From assembly GCF_037042905.1 (NCBI RefSeq), contig NC_087252.1, positions 17,997,701 to 18,061,700 on the forward strand: a stretch of DNA of 64,000 nt. The letters are read 5' to 3'. Positions 45,635 through 58,096 of this stretch are shown here, one piece after another. The notes beneath the pieces were generated by a model. That model was not told where the DNA came from, made no database searches, and saw only the letters and a program-made list of their open reading frames with translations. The position numbers were made by a program, and so were the translations under genes. Origin of the DNA: Lytechinus pictus (lineage: Eukaryota; Echinodermata; Echinoidea; Temnopleuroida; Toxopneustidae). How positions within the stretch are numbered: the first letter of the stretch is position 1; every line of letters begins with the position of its first letter.

Positions 45635-46060
45635 GCCTGAATTAAGGTGGTTTTGAAAACTCACGGTTGAAACCATGGTTTATGCAGATTTCCTGTATAA
45701 ATTACGCTTAATTTAGCGCATCGGGCGAGTGTATAAAAAAATGTCCAATGCCGATCTGATGTGCGCTTTTGTCACAGTGCGCCAATTTGTTGCCTGTTAC
45801 CATGGTTAGATACGCTATTGTATTCATGAGTCTGCTGTTTGAAGAGTGGACTCATTAATTCAAAACAGTGGACTCATGAATAAAATAGCGTGGATAACCA
45901 CGGCAACAGGCGTCAATTTGGCGCTCTGTGACAAAAGCGCGCATCAGCATTGGACATTTTTTAATATACGCGGTAAAATAAGCGTAATTTATACATGAAA
46001 TCTGCATAAACCATAGACTCAACCGTGGGTTTTCAAAACCACCTTTGTGAATTCGGGCCC
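45634..46060. mobile_element. Foldback element, family 2, copy 2
   Basis: Nearly the same sequence and orientation as 30618-31043, with a slightly decayed left end (GGCCTGAATTAAGGTGG). Confidence 0.8.
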
Positions 46061-46075
46061 CAGTGTTTCAACACT

Positions 46076-46290
46076 AAGGCCCGTATTCTGAACTCAGGTT
46101 TGATTTACACTCTGATCTACAGGTTGTGGGTAAGCCTGAACAGCCAATAGAGAGGTTCAATACCATTGTCCTCACCATTAAAGCATGAATAAAGACTACA
46201 TTGAATGCAAGAAATACAAACAAAATTTAGGCATTTTGGCTTCGCATAATTTTAGCAGTCTTAGTTGAACTGGACTTCAGATTAGGGATC
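46076..46290. mobile_element. MITE with ...TAAACCAGACTTCAGAATAC end (2)
   Basis: Starts GGCCCGTATTCTGAACTCAG and ends GAACTGGACTTCAGATTAGG. Relative of 28480-28776. Confidence 0.5.
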
Positions 46291-48190
46291 TACTTGTAAG
46301 ATTTCAATCACCAGCACTTTTCTGAAATGCTAGTCTGTGATATTCTTTCTTCATTATTCATGACGAGATAGTGAATTGAAATTTATTCCATTCTCATGTA
46401 TCCTTTCCTCCCAGTTCAATACTATTACAAATTGGTATTTATTTTAAGTGCACACATATGGCATCCATAAGGCTGCAATTTATCATGCTTACATGACATT
46501 CCTCAATATTACATTTTTTTGTCTGTGGAGAAAAAAAAATTGGGGGTATCCTTTTACTGCAGATTTAAAATTATTTCTGCTTGGGAAATGAGTTTTCATC
46601 TAGCAATCCATAACAATTTGGTATCTGTTGTTGCTATGTTAACAAATATTCCATCGACAGCGATTTCAGGGGAATCCCAGAAATTTTATACAACAAAAAA
46701 TGAAAGGTTGTCTCGGCACATAGAAGTGTAAAATTGTTTGCTCTTGTATTAAAGATGTGTTTCATTAGGGAATTTTAGCAATCACTTTCCAGACACTTTC
46801 TACAACACTGATAATCTTCGTCAAAAGCCCTTCATAGTAAAGCGGCCTTTGCCGGAAATCAGTGAATAATAACAGCAGTGTCGTCCTTGACTCTGGACAA
46901 CGAACATGTTTCAAATTTTTGGTCTGGTCCAAATCTTAAAACGATGTGCTGTTCCGGTCCACCAACTTTCGACAATGACCTCTAATTTGTCCATTGTGAT
47001 TTGACGGGCATTTTCAATAGACTCTCATAGTTCTAAAAAGCGTCTGCAAAGTGGATGCTAAAATATGCTCAAATCAGAATACCCCCTACGGCTATCAACT
47101 GTAGAATCTGAAGACGAGAAAATAAGCAGACTCACATATTTTTTACCTTCATCTAGATCATACATTTATTTGATAATCGTTGATGCAATATACAATATTA
47201 GCAGGACATAACATAAACACCTAAATTGATTTTTTTTTTACCTTCAAAGCAGAATTTAAACCTTAAGAGTTGATATATAATATACAAATTACTATGCACA
47301 TGTCATTGAAACAAAAATTAAAACCAACAAAACAATAAGAAAGTGATGAAATGCCTCATTTATTTCATTCTTCTATTTGAATTTCACTTATTCCATACCA
47401 ATATAGAAAAGCAAAGTTTTGATATATATACTGCGTCCTAGAATCAAGGAAAACCTCTTTCAGGGATAAATATCCCTATTTTCAAATATGTTCAGGTTTC
47501 AAATTTAACACTTGAGAAAATCTCTTCTTTCATTCAAGAAAAAATTCTGAGGATCCCTTATGGTAGGTTACGACCAATATAAACAGGTCTGACAACAATG
47601 AATCTGTGCTTGAATCTCCATTCCCTCATTAACATAATCAGTGAAAAAAACAACTAAGAACCAAAGAAACGTTATTGAGCCATCCCTCTCTAACTTAGAA
47701 CCCCTGTATAATACATAAATATAAATATTGACCAATTTTCTGCACAACTTGATACTGAAATCGTAATTCCAAACTCTCCAAAACCCACTGATGCGTAAGC
47801 TGTGTGTCAAATAAGGTATCAAAATAATGAATAAACAATGAACTTGACGATATTATACAGACATTACTAGTATATCAAACCATTTGCTTGTGCTGAGAAA
47901 ACTACCAAAGAACTTTGTCTCCTTTTTTGTAGGACGCATTGTACATAAATAGGTTCATGTTTATTTCATAGTGGCCTTGTTTACTAATGGTTTTTTCCTG
48001 TGAACAATTCCAGATCCAAGAGTCTCTATGGGTGATTCAGCAATACATGTAGCTTATAGAACAAAAAGATTTTTGGAATGTGGCACTGAATAAAGAACAT
48101 GATCTATATTTTGTCTTACACTAACAAATACATTAAAAAGGAATAGGGGCCTATTTCGTAAAACTTGTTTAATAAAATTGCATTAACAGC
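46291..48190. other. Spacer downstream of copies C and D
   Basis: AT-rich, with no gene or clear repeat recognised. Confidence 0.35.
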
Positions 48191-48726
48191 TTAAAGGTCC
48201 TATGAAATACAGCAAAGATGTTGATTTATTCGTTAGCTTAGTGGTTACTAATAACGATTCCATCAAAATTTTACCCGAAAAACATCCCACATCGGATTCA
48301 AAGGCAGTTTTATATTAAAATTGAGCCAAATTCGCCACGCCCACAAAAAATTCAGCCCGATTTGGTTTCGTATATCACGTGACAATTATGACGTCAGGGA
48401 AAGAATCTGCTGATTGTTGCTGACGTTTGGTGCGTGAAGTGCCTATTGTGGTTGCACGTGTGGATTTACATGTGCAATAACTAGGGGTCCGGCTGCACAG
48501 CTGAGAAAGCTATCTTTCGATGACGTCACGATGATTGACAGGTCGATCGGCCGACTTTTCGAAAATTTTAGTGGGCGTTCCCGTTGAAGTTCATTTCCAT
48601 GGAATAACTCAACACCGGTTCGTTGTACACAGAAACCGATGGCAAATTCGTATTTTTCAAGTAAAACTACCCAAGAATAGATATATATCCAAAATAAGAT
48701 GGTTTTTGTGTCATAGGACCTTTAAA
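48191..48726. mobile_element. MITE with TTAAAGGTCCTATGA ends
   Basis: Inverted ends TTAAAGGTCCTATGAAATAC and GTGTCATAGGACCTTTAAAG, 536 bp, with a CACGTGAC..TGACGTCA-rich centre. The same terminal motif as the TTAAAGG families but a different interior. Confidence 0.65.
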
Positions 48727-49394
48727 GATAAATACCAGTTGTGGTAACGATATCAAAATGAGTTCGAACAGAATCCAATAAAATTACCACTAAAGTATCT
48801 TTATGTATAAATGAAATAAAATGTGCCAAATAGCTCTAGAAGAAAATGCATAACTGCCGAGAAATGAGCAAAATAAGAATCTTCAAACTCCATCATTTGA
48901 AACTACAAGAGTATTTCAATAAACCAGAATCACCTATGACTGTTATAAGCTTTTGAAACGCTCGCTTGAATGCCATTGGCTGAGAATGAATTTGTCAGTG
49001 AATAATACTGAAAAAGAAGAAGAAAGCAAAACTCCCCAATGTGGATACGATATATGGTATTCCAAAGCTTCAATGCCACTTAACATTGACATTTATCATT
49101 TTCTGTCAGAGAATAAAAAAACACATAAGTGCTAAAATCCAGCAACTAAATTAATAATTTGAACGATATACATCATGCCTATATACAAACTTGCAAGACA
49201 ACTCTTAAACTATTGTGGTACAATTACATAACAATTTCTTTTTTTTTCAATACATACATACTGTATTCAACATTGAAAGATACACACTTAAAATGTTTTA
49301 ATAATTTATATCAACATGCATTTTTTTTTTCAGAGCAAACCCAGATCCTGCAAGAGTTGAAATGTGTCAAAACATTGTATGGAGATTGGTATTG

Positions 49395-49605
49395 GTGGTG
49401 GTGATTTTTTACCTGATTGCTAAGAAAGCATGAATGCTTGTAAGCAAGCAACCAGAGGACTGACGGCTTAAGGTCCTCTCCGAAGGACCTGGTACTGAGG
49501 ATTAATGCCTTACCAAAGGGCACTAGCGCACCAAGTGGGAATCGAACCGGGGTCACCGGAATACGAGTCCCCCGCTCTACCGACTGAGCTAACGCGCCTC
49601 CTTTT
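49395..49605 (-). mobile_element. tRNA-derived SINE, minus strand
   Basis: Reading from 49605: GGCGCGTTAGCTCAGTCGGT (A box) and GGTTCGATTCCC (B box), then a body with GGACCTTAAGCCGTC and CTTACAAGCATTCATGC. The would-be anticodon loop contains CGT, but the anticodon and T stems mispair and acceptor pairing is poor, so it is a SINE head and not a tRNA gene. Confidence 0.8.
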
Positions 49606-50650
49606 TGTTCCAAAAATAATGACCTTAGGTCTGTACTAATAAGGGTTATATCTATGGCATACTGGTTCGCAATTACCAGTAGATGGGCAAGAGTAAAAAT
49701 GAAATGGACAGACGCACATTATCAGGCGTGTATCCAGCATCAGATCCTACAAAGCATTTCATGGGCCCAACTGTCTGGGGACAATAGTCTATGGGCCGGC
49801 CCATTGGACCCGTACATTTCTTTGTCATAGCTGATGCTGGAGTGTGGACACCTATTGATTAATACTGTACTACTAGTTTTCAATGCAAATTATAAAGGTT
49901 TTGCTGCTATTCAATTATAATGGTAGCTTTTATGCAACGTGGCCCAAAGACATCAAGCACCTCATATTATCACTGGATATAGTATCTTCTTTAAAATGAA
50001 TTTCCCTGAAACACTAAAATCATTTACAATGATTATTCATGCAATCAATTTTGTAAAGAAAAGGAATGTTTACAACTACAGCTACATACAATCTGTTCAC
50101 TTGATCTTGCAGAATTTGACAGCTACAATTCATTAAAAAATGTAGAATAAAAATATTCTGTTATCTTTTTAGAATACTCAATAGAGTTGTGTCAACTTCC
50201 TGCGTTGCAATCTTTTGATTGAATAGCAAGAACTTGAGGGGGGATAAGAATGTAAGCCATTCAGGAACAAGCATAGATACATTCATGTGTTGAAGCAATT
50301 TTGGGGAAACAATATTTTACATGAAACCTCAATGGTTTAATACATGAACAGGACAAAATATTGCAAAATACAACAAATAGGCAAATTGGTCCAATTTAGA
50401 AATTAAAATTTGTTAAAAATTTTAGGGTATACCATTCTTGATTTTCAAGATTTAACTTGCTGCAAAAGCAGAATATATACCTTTCTACTTGTATGTACAT
50501 GTACATGCAACAGGAAAATTACAAAATACAATGATGTTTCAGGCATAGAATTTATGATACAGCTACGTGGAATTATAGCCTTGAAAGGCCCATAGAAAAT
50601 TGTCATACTCATCTTCTGTCACAGTGTCATCTGAATGAGGGATCAACTGT
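49606..50650. other. Region downstream of copy D
   Basis: May hold part of the 3' UTR of copy D. TTTAAT at 50336-50341 is a weak minus-strand poly(A)-like signal. Nothing else seen. Confidence 0.3.
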
Positions 50651-50699
50651 ACAATTCTTTTGCTTTCCGTTGTTATCCTGCTACGTTGCTTCTTATTTT

Positions 50700-50945
50700 G
50701 CAACTTCATTTTCACTAAACTTCCTTGTCTTTTCCTCCCTTTCCCACTTATACCTCTTCTTTTTTGTGTGTGTCCTATCATTTCTTCCTCCCCTTCTCTT
50801 CTTCCCCTCCTCTCTCCTTCTGTCTCCTCTCATTCTTCTCCCCTCCTATTCTCCTGCTCCTCCTCCCCCTCGAGCTGTTTTTCTCCTCTTCCTCCCCTTC
50901 TCCTCTCCCTTTCTCCTCCTCACCATCCCCTTCTCCAACAAATCA
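50700..50945. repeat. Pyrimidine-rich low-complexity tract
   Basis: TCCTCC/CTTCTCC-rich on the + strand, immediately downstream of copy D, so purine-rich in its transcript. Open frames within it are compositional. Confidence 0.65.
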
Positions 50946-51051
50946 ACCCACTACAAAAAAGCCAATTTTCTTCCCTCTATAATGTCAAATTTCAGACATT
51001 CTCTATCGAAACTAACTACGTTACTACTACATCATTCTTGATTGCTTCGCA

Positions 51052-53228
51052 TTATGGCTGTACAGGTAGGTTGGTTAAAGTCGAGGCCGCCTCCGCCGCG
51101 GCTGCTGCCTGCTGCTCCATGTTCTCCTTTTGGTGCATGACAATATGATCAGTGAGTCGGTGAGGAAGTGGAAAGGCCTTGCCACACTGCTTGCAGACGT
51201 AAGGCTTCTCACCAGTATGGATGCGCATATGAACATCTCGGCAATGCTTGTCCTTGAAAGCCCTGCCGCAGGATAGGCACACGAAGGGCCGGATACCCTT
51301 GTGTCGCCTTTCATGAATCTTGTGGTCTTTACCGGCCAAGAATCTCTTACCGCAAAAAGAGCAGACAAACTTCTTCTCCTTGTTGCTGTGGACGCGGAGT
51401 TTGTGTTTGGTCATTAGTTTACGGGTGCCGAAGCCACGTTCGCAGACATCGCACTTGTGAGGTTTCTCCCCGGTATGTTCCTTCTGATGATTGTCAAGAG
51501 CACTCTGAGAGGCAAAGGATTTGGTGCACAGGGTGCATTTGAATGGTCGGTTGTTGGTGTGCTTCTGCACGTGGACCAAGAGTTGACTTTCCATGTCAAA
51601 GCCTTTGGTGCAAAAGCTGCAGCTGAATTTGGCACCTCCTAGATGGACCTTGTACTCATGGCGTCTGAGACGATGGCGGTAGACAAACCTTCGAGGGCAA
51701 TGCTTGCACTTGAAAGGACGAGGGCGGTTATAGTAGTCCATAGGTTTCCCAAGCATGTCAATCTGCTCTCCCTTATCTTGTTCTTCTGCAAGGGGTGCTC
51801 CATTCTGTTCTTCATTCTGGTTAGCCTGGGATGTCTCTGCTCCCTGAGAACCACCTCTGGTCAAAGGCTCAATGCCATGATGCTGCCTCAGATGATCATG
51901 CAGGAAGCTGTACTTGATGAATGTCTTGCCACAGATGTAGCATCTTGTTGACCCGAGAACACTGCCCTGTGTGTCCTTTGAAGACCCACTAGTTCCTTGT
52001 GGCTGGGCTGCTGAATTCCTCCTTTTGGCTCCTCCCTTCTTCAAGTCACTGGGATGTGGCTCAATACCATGTGCTTCTTGAAGATGTGAATTAAAGGCTG
52101 TCGGTGTTGAGAAAGTCTCTGGACAAAGGTCACATTCAAAGTCTCCAGGCCTTTGTACGTTGGCACTACCTAACTTATCTTGAGGATCAGCAGGCCACCC
52201 ATGCTTCTCTTTCTGGTGCTTCATGAAGCTCTTCGGATTGACATATGTCTTGTTGCAATCTGTGCAAGAAAATGGTGGCGACAGCCTCATGTAGACAGGC
52301 TTCTCAGGGGTGGGTATACCATGTTTAGCACGTTTATGCCGCATGACAAATTGCTTCTGTGTATACATCAGCCCACAGATGTCACATCCATACGGAGCCT
52401 TATCATGATTCTTCATGTGGACGTTGAAAGAGTTTTCATTAGGGCAGTTGAACCCACATTTAGAGCATCTTAGCTTGTCACCACCTTTCGTCTTCAGAGA
52501 CATCAGAATTGGTTGTCCTTTTCCGCTGGTCGTACTATGCCTTTCCTTGAGGTGGACCAAGAGAGCAGTTTTTTGTTCATAGAGACATCCACACTCGGGA
52601 CACCCAAAGGGATACTGCTTGTGCCCATTGATATGGCTCTGATACTCCTTTGGGCCAGCACAGGTGTAGCCGCAGGTCTTGCAGAAGTTCCTGCCAGAAC
52701 CATTCCTCCGTACCCGCAGCTTGATTTTTAATCGGTCTTTAGAGGCTGTTCCATGATCTGTCCTCTTGTGGCCAGTCAAGCCCTGATGTGACATGAAGAC
52801 ACGTCCACATTCGTCACATCCGAAGGGTGCCTTCTTGTGACCAAGTACATGATTCTCTAGAGCTGCCTTGTCGGGGCAAATGAAGCCACATTTCTCACAA
52901 GTGAGGCAGTCTTCCATGTTGCCTGCCTCTCCGCCTGCATTTCCACCAATGCCCAATTTCTGATGGAAATTCTCATGTATGATCAGAGGTCCCTCACTTG
53001 GAAACCGCTTTCCAGATGACACTCCAATGACATCTTCCTCTCCTTCACCGATCAGCACATCCCTGTCATCTCTCTCTTCTGAAGAATCTCTATCCTCATT
53101 CATCTGTTGTACTTCAACATCAATTTCCGGTCGCTTGTCTTTGTGGTGGAAGAGCTTCATGTGTCGCAAGAGGCTCTTTGGGTTGCTGCAGTGGCACGGG
53201 CAGAAGATGCACTCGAAACCTTTGGATT
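51052..53228 (-). CDS. Copy D last exon, 17-finger array
   Basis: Acceptor TTGATACAG precedes 53228 and the stop is TAA at 51052-51054. It encodes 17 intact C2H2 fingers and one remnant. The first ten are spaced by long linkers. The last seven are continuous and follow the IDMLGK linker. Confidence 0.92.
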
Positions 53229-56200
53229 CTGTATCAAAAGAAAACAGAATATTAAGTGATGAAAGGCTAATATTATACCACAGGTTCAAAACATGGAAAA
53301 AGAAAATAAACCAAAAAAAAAGGTTCATCAGATTGCTGTGATGACATGTGAAAACCTCTGTTACAATGCAAGATAATTTACCTTTTTTGTAAGCTTTTCC
53401 TTGCAATGCCACAACCCTCACTTGACCTTGTTGAATATCAAAATCCAGCCAGGGTCTACTAGTATTACTATTAGTCAATAATGCACCTTCGGGGGGGGGG
53501 GGGGTGTTTTAACTGGACACGAGTGCTACCAAAGGGTTAATTAACCCTAGCCCTTGCACTAAATACAGTACATAATTGTACCTATAAGTACATGTATAAG
53601 TTCAATAACAAAGCAATCTAATCATCAATATACATGTAGCCAAAATATACCAGGATCTAGAGATGTAAATGGTGGAATCTAAACAAATGACTTTGGTAAA
53701 ATAGAAATGCTACACGAATCCAACCTCACCACAGATATTACATTGTTTTCAATGGCATACCATCTGTAGGTTTGGAGTCTGTTAATTCTATTTTGTTGGT
53801 GTGATAGTATACAATTGCAAATAGGCACAAGTGCGATGGTACAAGATTTCACATGAGACGACAGAAAGATGCCCACCTAAATGACGTGTAGCAGAGTTAA
53901 AGAGCATCTCTCTTTCACTGAATGCTAAATCTCAATTCCCATTGGACAAAATGAATTCCCTATTTGAGTTGTAAAATGCTTGCAGAGTTATTAATGAAAA
54001 TATGAATACATAGAAAATTGTTTTTCCCTCCAGTATTTTATGAAAATGAAGAAACCATGATTTACCTGCATTTACCTAGCGCAATGAATTGGATTATATT
54101 CTGACGTCACCCTACTGTTCAAAGGTACATTTTTTTAAACCACAAATGTGACGCACGCTCCCACACACGACATTTGAGGCTGAGGAAAATTACTCCATGA
54201 CACAATAAACAGTATATGGGGCCACACCAACAGGTAAAGTGCTCCATGTACGCACACCCAATAGAAAAAAGTGTCGAACTTTGTGCGCGCTTGACCTTTC
54301 GGAGTACTTTTATCCTTTCCAGTGGTCTCAAAAGAGCGCATGGAAGCTCTATCAACCTATTGATATCATTGATAAATTCAGAAAAGACTAATAAATCATA
54401 CCTTGATTGTATTTGAGGTCATGGAGGCCAATCTTGAACCCGCAGCTCTCCCTGTAGTCTGCACTATAGAACACTTTGAATTCCTCCCCGGGTTGCAGCT
54501 CCTTGATTGTCGTGAAGTAGATACGTCCGTTGTACTGGTCAGCCTCGGCGGTCAGCTCCCCGAGATGCTGGGCAGCTCTGACTTTGGTGGTCCAAGCCTT
54601 GTCACCCTTGACTGGACTCAGGAAACCGACCACTCTTCCCTCGAGGGTCATCTGAAGATAAAGGAAAGAGTCAAGTGTTTGTTTGTTTTTTGTTTTTTTT
54701 CAATTTCAACTTCCTTACACATACTATAAAAAAACAAGTGGAGCGCCTCTGGCAGTCTCACCAGCATCACGCGAGTCAATATAGCAGCACACATAACACT
54801 ACTATAACTTAAGACTTGTCAGTGATACTTCAGTTAAGATTTGGTGTTGACGACACCGCCGTCACCCTCGGAAAAGCGGCGCCTATAGTCTCACTCTGCT
54901 ATACAGGTGAGACAAAATCATGTACATTCCATGGGTACTCTGCAGAGTGGATTTGGCGCATAATAAATCCCATCTATCATCATTATCATTTATAACTTTG
55001 CTTATGTTGAATATTTTGGGACCAAAGAAATCTGTTCAAATTCCACTTCAGGTATAACCCACATGTTGCAGAATCTGGTCAAAAGATTGCTTTGACTAAG
55101 GTCATTATTCGGCTCCTGGAAGGTTGACTTATGTACATGTTGAGCATGAAAAAAGCTCAATCATTGAAGTAATGAAAAGAATACACAAATAAAAACAAAC
55201 TTTTTTTGACAGCAAAAACATGGCAACATTTTGTTCCACTTTAAAGGACAAGTCCACCCCAACAAAAACTTGATTCGAATAAAAACAGAAAAATCCAACA
55301 AGCATAATGCTGAAAATTTCATCAAAATCGGATGTAAAATAAGAAAGTTATGAAATTTTAAAGTTTTGCTTCATTTCACAAAACAGTTATATGCACATCT
55401 CGGTCGGTATGCAAATGAGGGAACTGATGACATCACTCACTCACTATTTCTTTTGTATTTTATTGTATGAAATATGAAATATTTTGATTTTCTCGTCATT
55501 GCCATGTGAAATGAAGTTTCATTCCTCCCTGAACACGTGGAATTCCATTATTTTAACATTTTGTGGTTCAGGCAAGGAGGTCCTAATTGTCAAATTTGTA
55601 AAAATTGAAATATTGTATAATTCAAACAATAAAAAACAAAAGAAATAGTGAGTGACATCATCGACTCTCTCATTTGGATGTAACTGACTCGTTCATATAA
55701 CCATTTTGTGAAAAATAACGAAAAATTTTAAAATGTCATAACTTTCTTATTTTACATCCGATTTTGATGAAATTATCAGCATTGTGCTTGTCTGATTTTT
55801 CTCTATAGATTCAAATCAACATTTTTCTGAGGTGGACTTGACCTTTAAATAAATTGCTCGTGAGGCACACCTAAAAAGGTCCCAAGACCTGCATGCAATG
55901 AAGCCTTGAATAGAAATGGATGGTGATAAATGGAAAAAACAAAGTTGGAGCATTGGTAGCCTAGATGAAAGTTAAGTAAAGAGAACAGTGCAGTCAGGAA
56001 GAGAGAAGGTGTATGAGGATGTGAAAGAAGTGGATCTATAGAGAGAAAAAAAAATAAAGAAAATACAGAACAAGAGCTGATCAAAAGAAGAAAGGGGAAG
56101 TGAGAAAAGAAAGGAGGTATAAAATCTACAAGAGAAACACATGTATTTGTCAATTCCTACCAAAGAGCTGCTAACCTGAACAAGAACATATCAGTATCTT

Positions 56201-57826
56201 AAAAGCTGAAAATCAGTATTCTGGTGAGGAAATAAGTATTTTTCAAAGAAGCACCATGAGATAACACTTTGGACATCAGTATTTTGCTTGAAACATCGGT
56301 ATTCTCATTTCTCAGTACTAATTACTGAAGATCAGTATTAGTTACCAGCTCTGTAACCATCACCTACCTCCCAAGATAAGATGTTATTGAAGTGGATGGG
56401 TCCCTTGCCAAAGGAACCCTTGAACGGACCGAAGCGCACCCCTGCAGGGATCTCCCTATCAGCCACCACGCAGATCGTCTTTGGGCCAAGCTTCCTATAG
56501 GCCAAACCCTCAGGTAGAGGACCACCCAACGGAGGCTCCTCCGGTTCTTCCCCTTCATTGCCGGTACCCTGCGACTCTACCGGTGCCTCGGGTTGCTCAG
56601 ATGCCACCAGGTTCTGCGGCGCTGACTGCTCTTCTGCAGGTGCTGCCTGTGGTTGGATGGTTGCGGTGCGTTGTGCAGCAGTGCCCATGGCTTGAGTTGG
56701 TTGGGTTCTGGGTCTATTTGGTGGTGACCTTGAAGTGTGGGGGTGTCCAGCACTGGTTTGTGTGTTGTATCCGATGGTGCTGTTGCCTGATAAAGCATTT
56801 TGCATCTGAAGGAGTGTCGTGTGGACATCTTGTTCTGAGTAAGAAAATCAATACATACAACCATTAATGACCTATTTATAAATTCTCATAAAGCTCTGAT
56901 GGCATTTCCATGATCCGACGATTTTTGTGCCTGAAAACTAACTCAATGCCATCTCTAATTTTGCAACTTTACCAGGCTACCAGCCAATATTTTCATCTTC
57001 TGCATTCATAAAATTATACTATTTTCAAGCTGTGATTGAAAATAACTCAAAGACAGGATATTAATTTTCGTACTGATAATCATACATGTACAAACAGTAA
57101 GGATACAATTCAAAATATTAGATTAGTATATTTCATTTAAATGCAAAAGAAGGACTGATATTATAAGCAATCTTGAAACTATGAACGCCCAAAACAGAGT
57201 AAATGAAATAGAGAATACATGTACAAGTGAGTCACACTTAGTAGACAATATAGGATAGTGTTTTATAGGACAATGAATAAAGTGATGAAAAGAAGAATGA
57301 TGATGATAATGATGATGATGATGGTGATGATGATAATGATGATGGTGATGATGATGATGAAGATGATAGTGATGATGATGAATGATGAAGATGATGATGG
57401 TGATGATGAAGAAGATGATGACTGATGATGATGATGATAAGACAAACTTTAAGATGAATACATGTAAATTAAAAAGCTCTCTGAGATATTACTCAAGACC
57501 AGGGCAAATGTCGCAGGAGCAAGTGTCGCGCCACCTCCAACCTACCTGATACGCTCACCATAGTCACAACATTTTCATTCCTGGCGACTTCCGCAACCTG
57601 AGAGCACTGATCGGGCCCACCACCGACCCCCCTGAATTCAGGAGGCAGCATACCACCGGGGTAGGGCATCTGGTGCGGGAGCAAGGACTGCTGGTACAAC
57701 ACATGCTGGGAGTGTGCGGTTGAAGGGTGCATGTACTCGGTGACAGGGTGATGATGCTGGCTAGGGTTGCCCGGCTGGTTCAAGTAGTTGTAGTCCATTG
57801 CCTCCCCAACATGAAACCCCAGGAGG
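51052..57826 (-). CDS. Divergent PR-domain protein with 17 C2H2 fingers, copy D
   Basis: Minus-strand gene with exons 57826-57546 (ATG at 57798), 56834-56368, 54651-54402 and 53228-51052, giving about 1048 residues. Splice phases are 1, 0 and 1, as in the last four exons of A-C, and the PR exon is again exactly 250 nt. The start MDYNYLNQ resembles A-C. The PR-like domain covers about 191-318 with GPFKGSF and VFYSADY, but it lacks the NWM and AR..EQN motifs. The last exon has one finger, then a remnant finger without its two cysteines (GKRF...HENFH), then 16 more fingers. A DMLGK linker precedes the final seven fingers, which match fingers 5-11 of A-C. Ala/Glu/Gln-rich tail. It could be the older, single-copy relative from which the + strand cluster expanded; that is inference. 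Confidence 0.87.
54402..54651 (-). CDS. Copy D third coding exon, PR domain part 2
   Basis: A 250-nt exon between ATCTTCAG and GTATGA. It encodes MTLEGRVVGFLSP...IYFTTIKELQPGEEFKVFYSADYRESCGF. Exon length and phases equal those of A-C although the middle of the domain has diverged. Confidence 0.87.
54730..54917 (-). mobile_element. Deleted copy of the DR1-motif repeat
   Basis: Both ends of the 42807-43918 element joined, in inverted orientation, with all internal DR1 units missing. Intron 2 of copy D. Confidence 0.72.
55241..55848. mobile_element. MITE, TTAAAGG(A/T)CAAGTCCACC family (3)
   Basis: Starts TTAAAGGACAAGTCCACCCC and ends GGTGGACTTGACCTTTAA. Intron 2 of copy D. Confidence 0.8.
56368..56834 (-). 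CDS. Copy D second coding exon, PR domain part 1
   Basis: Acceptor CTTACTCAG precedes 56834; donor GTAGGT after TGGGAG. It encodes a Gln/Pro/Ala/Glu-rich segment and then LPEGLAYRKLG...FGPFKGSF...LSWE, aligned with exon 4 of A-C. The CQTEP motif is absent. Confidence 0.85.
56835..57545 (-). repeat. First coding intron of copy D with GAT microsatellite
   Basis: The intron contains a (GAT)n / (ATC)n microsatellite at about 57290-57445. Ser/His-rich open frames there are compositional. Confidence 0.7.
57546..57826 (-). CDS. Copy D first coding exon
   Basis: The acceptor TTCCAAAATAG precedes 57826, the ATG is at 57798, and the donor GTAGGT starts at 57545. It encodes MDYNYLNQPGN and a Gln/His/Pro-rich segment, 84 residues. 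It ends in phase 1, like exon 3 rather than exon 2 of A-C. Confidence 0.78.
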
Positions 57827-57920
57827 CTATTTTGGAAAACAACAAGAAAATGAAAAATCAATTAATTGCATGCTTTCAAAAGTCTTTATTTATTTTGTAT
57901 TTACTACAAATCTTTATCCA

Positions 57921-58096
57921 GGTGGCTGTTTCATAAAGCTGTTCGTAAGTTAAGAGCGACTTTAAGAACGACTGGTGATCCTTTCTTACGCGCTAAACCA
58001 TCGCCAATGAATATACCATTTACCATAGGAAAGGATCCCCATTCATTCTTAAAGTCGCTGTTAACTTACGAAGTTTACATGTATGAAACACCCACC
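57921..58096. mobile_element. MITE, GTTTCATAAAGCTGTT family (7)
   Basis: Starts GGTGGCTGTTTCATAAAGC and ends ATGTATGAAACACCCACC, just upstream of the first coding exon of copy D. Confidence 0.72.

Noticed and set aside
49525-49605. tRNA-Thr (CGT) gene on the minus strand
   Set aside because: A and B boxes are present but the anticodon and T stems mispair, acceptor pairing is poor, and a SINE body follows; treated as a SINE head.
50660-51148. 162-codon Ser/Pro-rich frame on the plus strand
   Set aside because: Pyrimidine tract plus antisense of the end of copy D; no independent support.
51639-52731. Several plus-strand frames over copy D
   Set aside because: Antisense shadows of the zinc-finger exon.
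57263-57445. Ser/His repeat protein on the minus strand
   Set aside because: Simple (GAT)n microsatellite within an intron of copy D.
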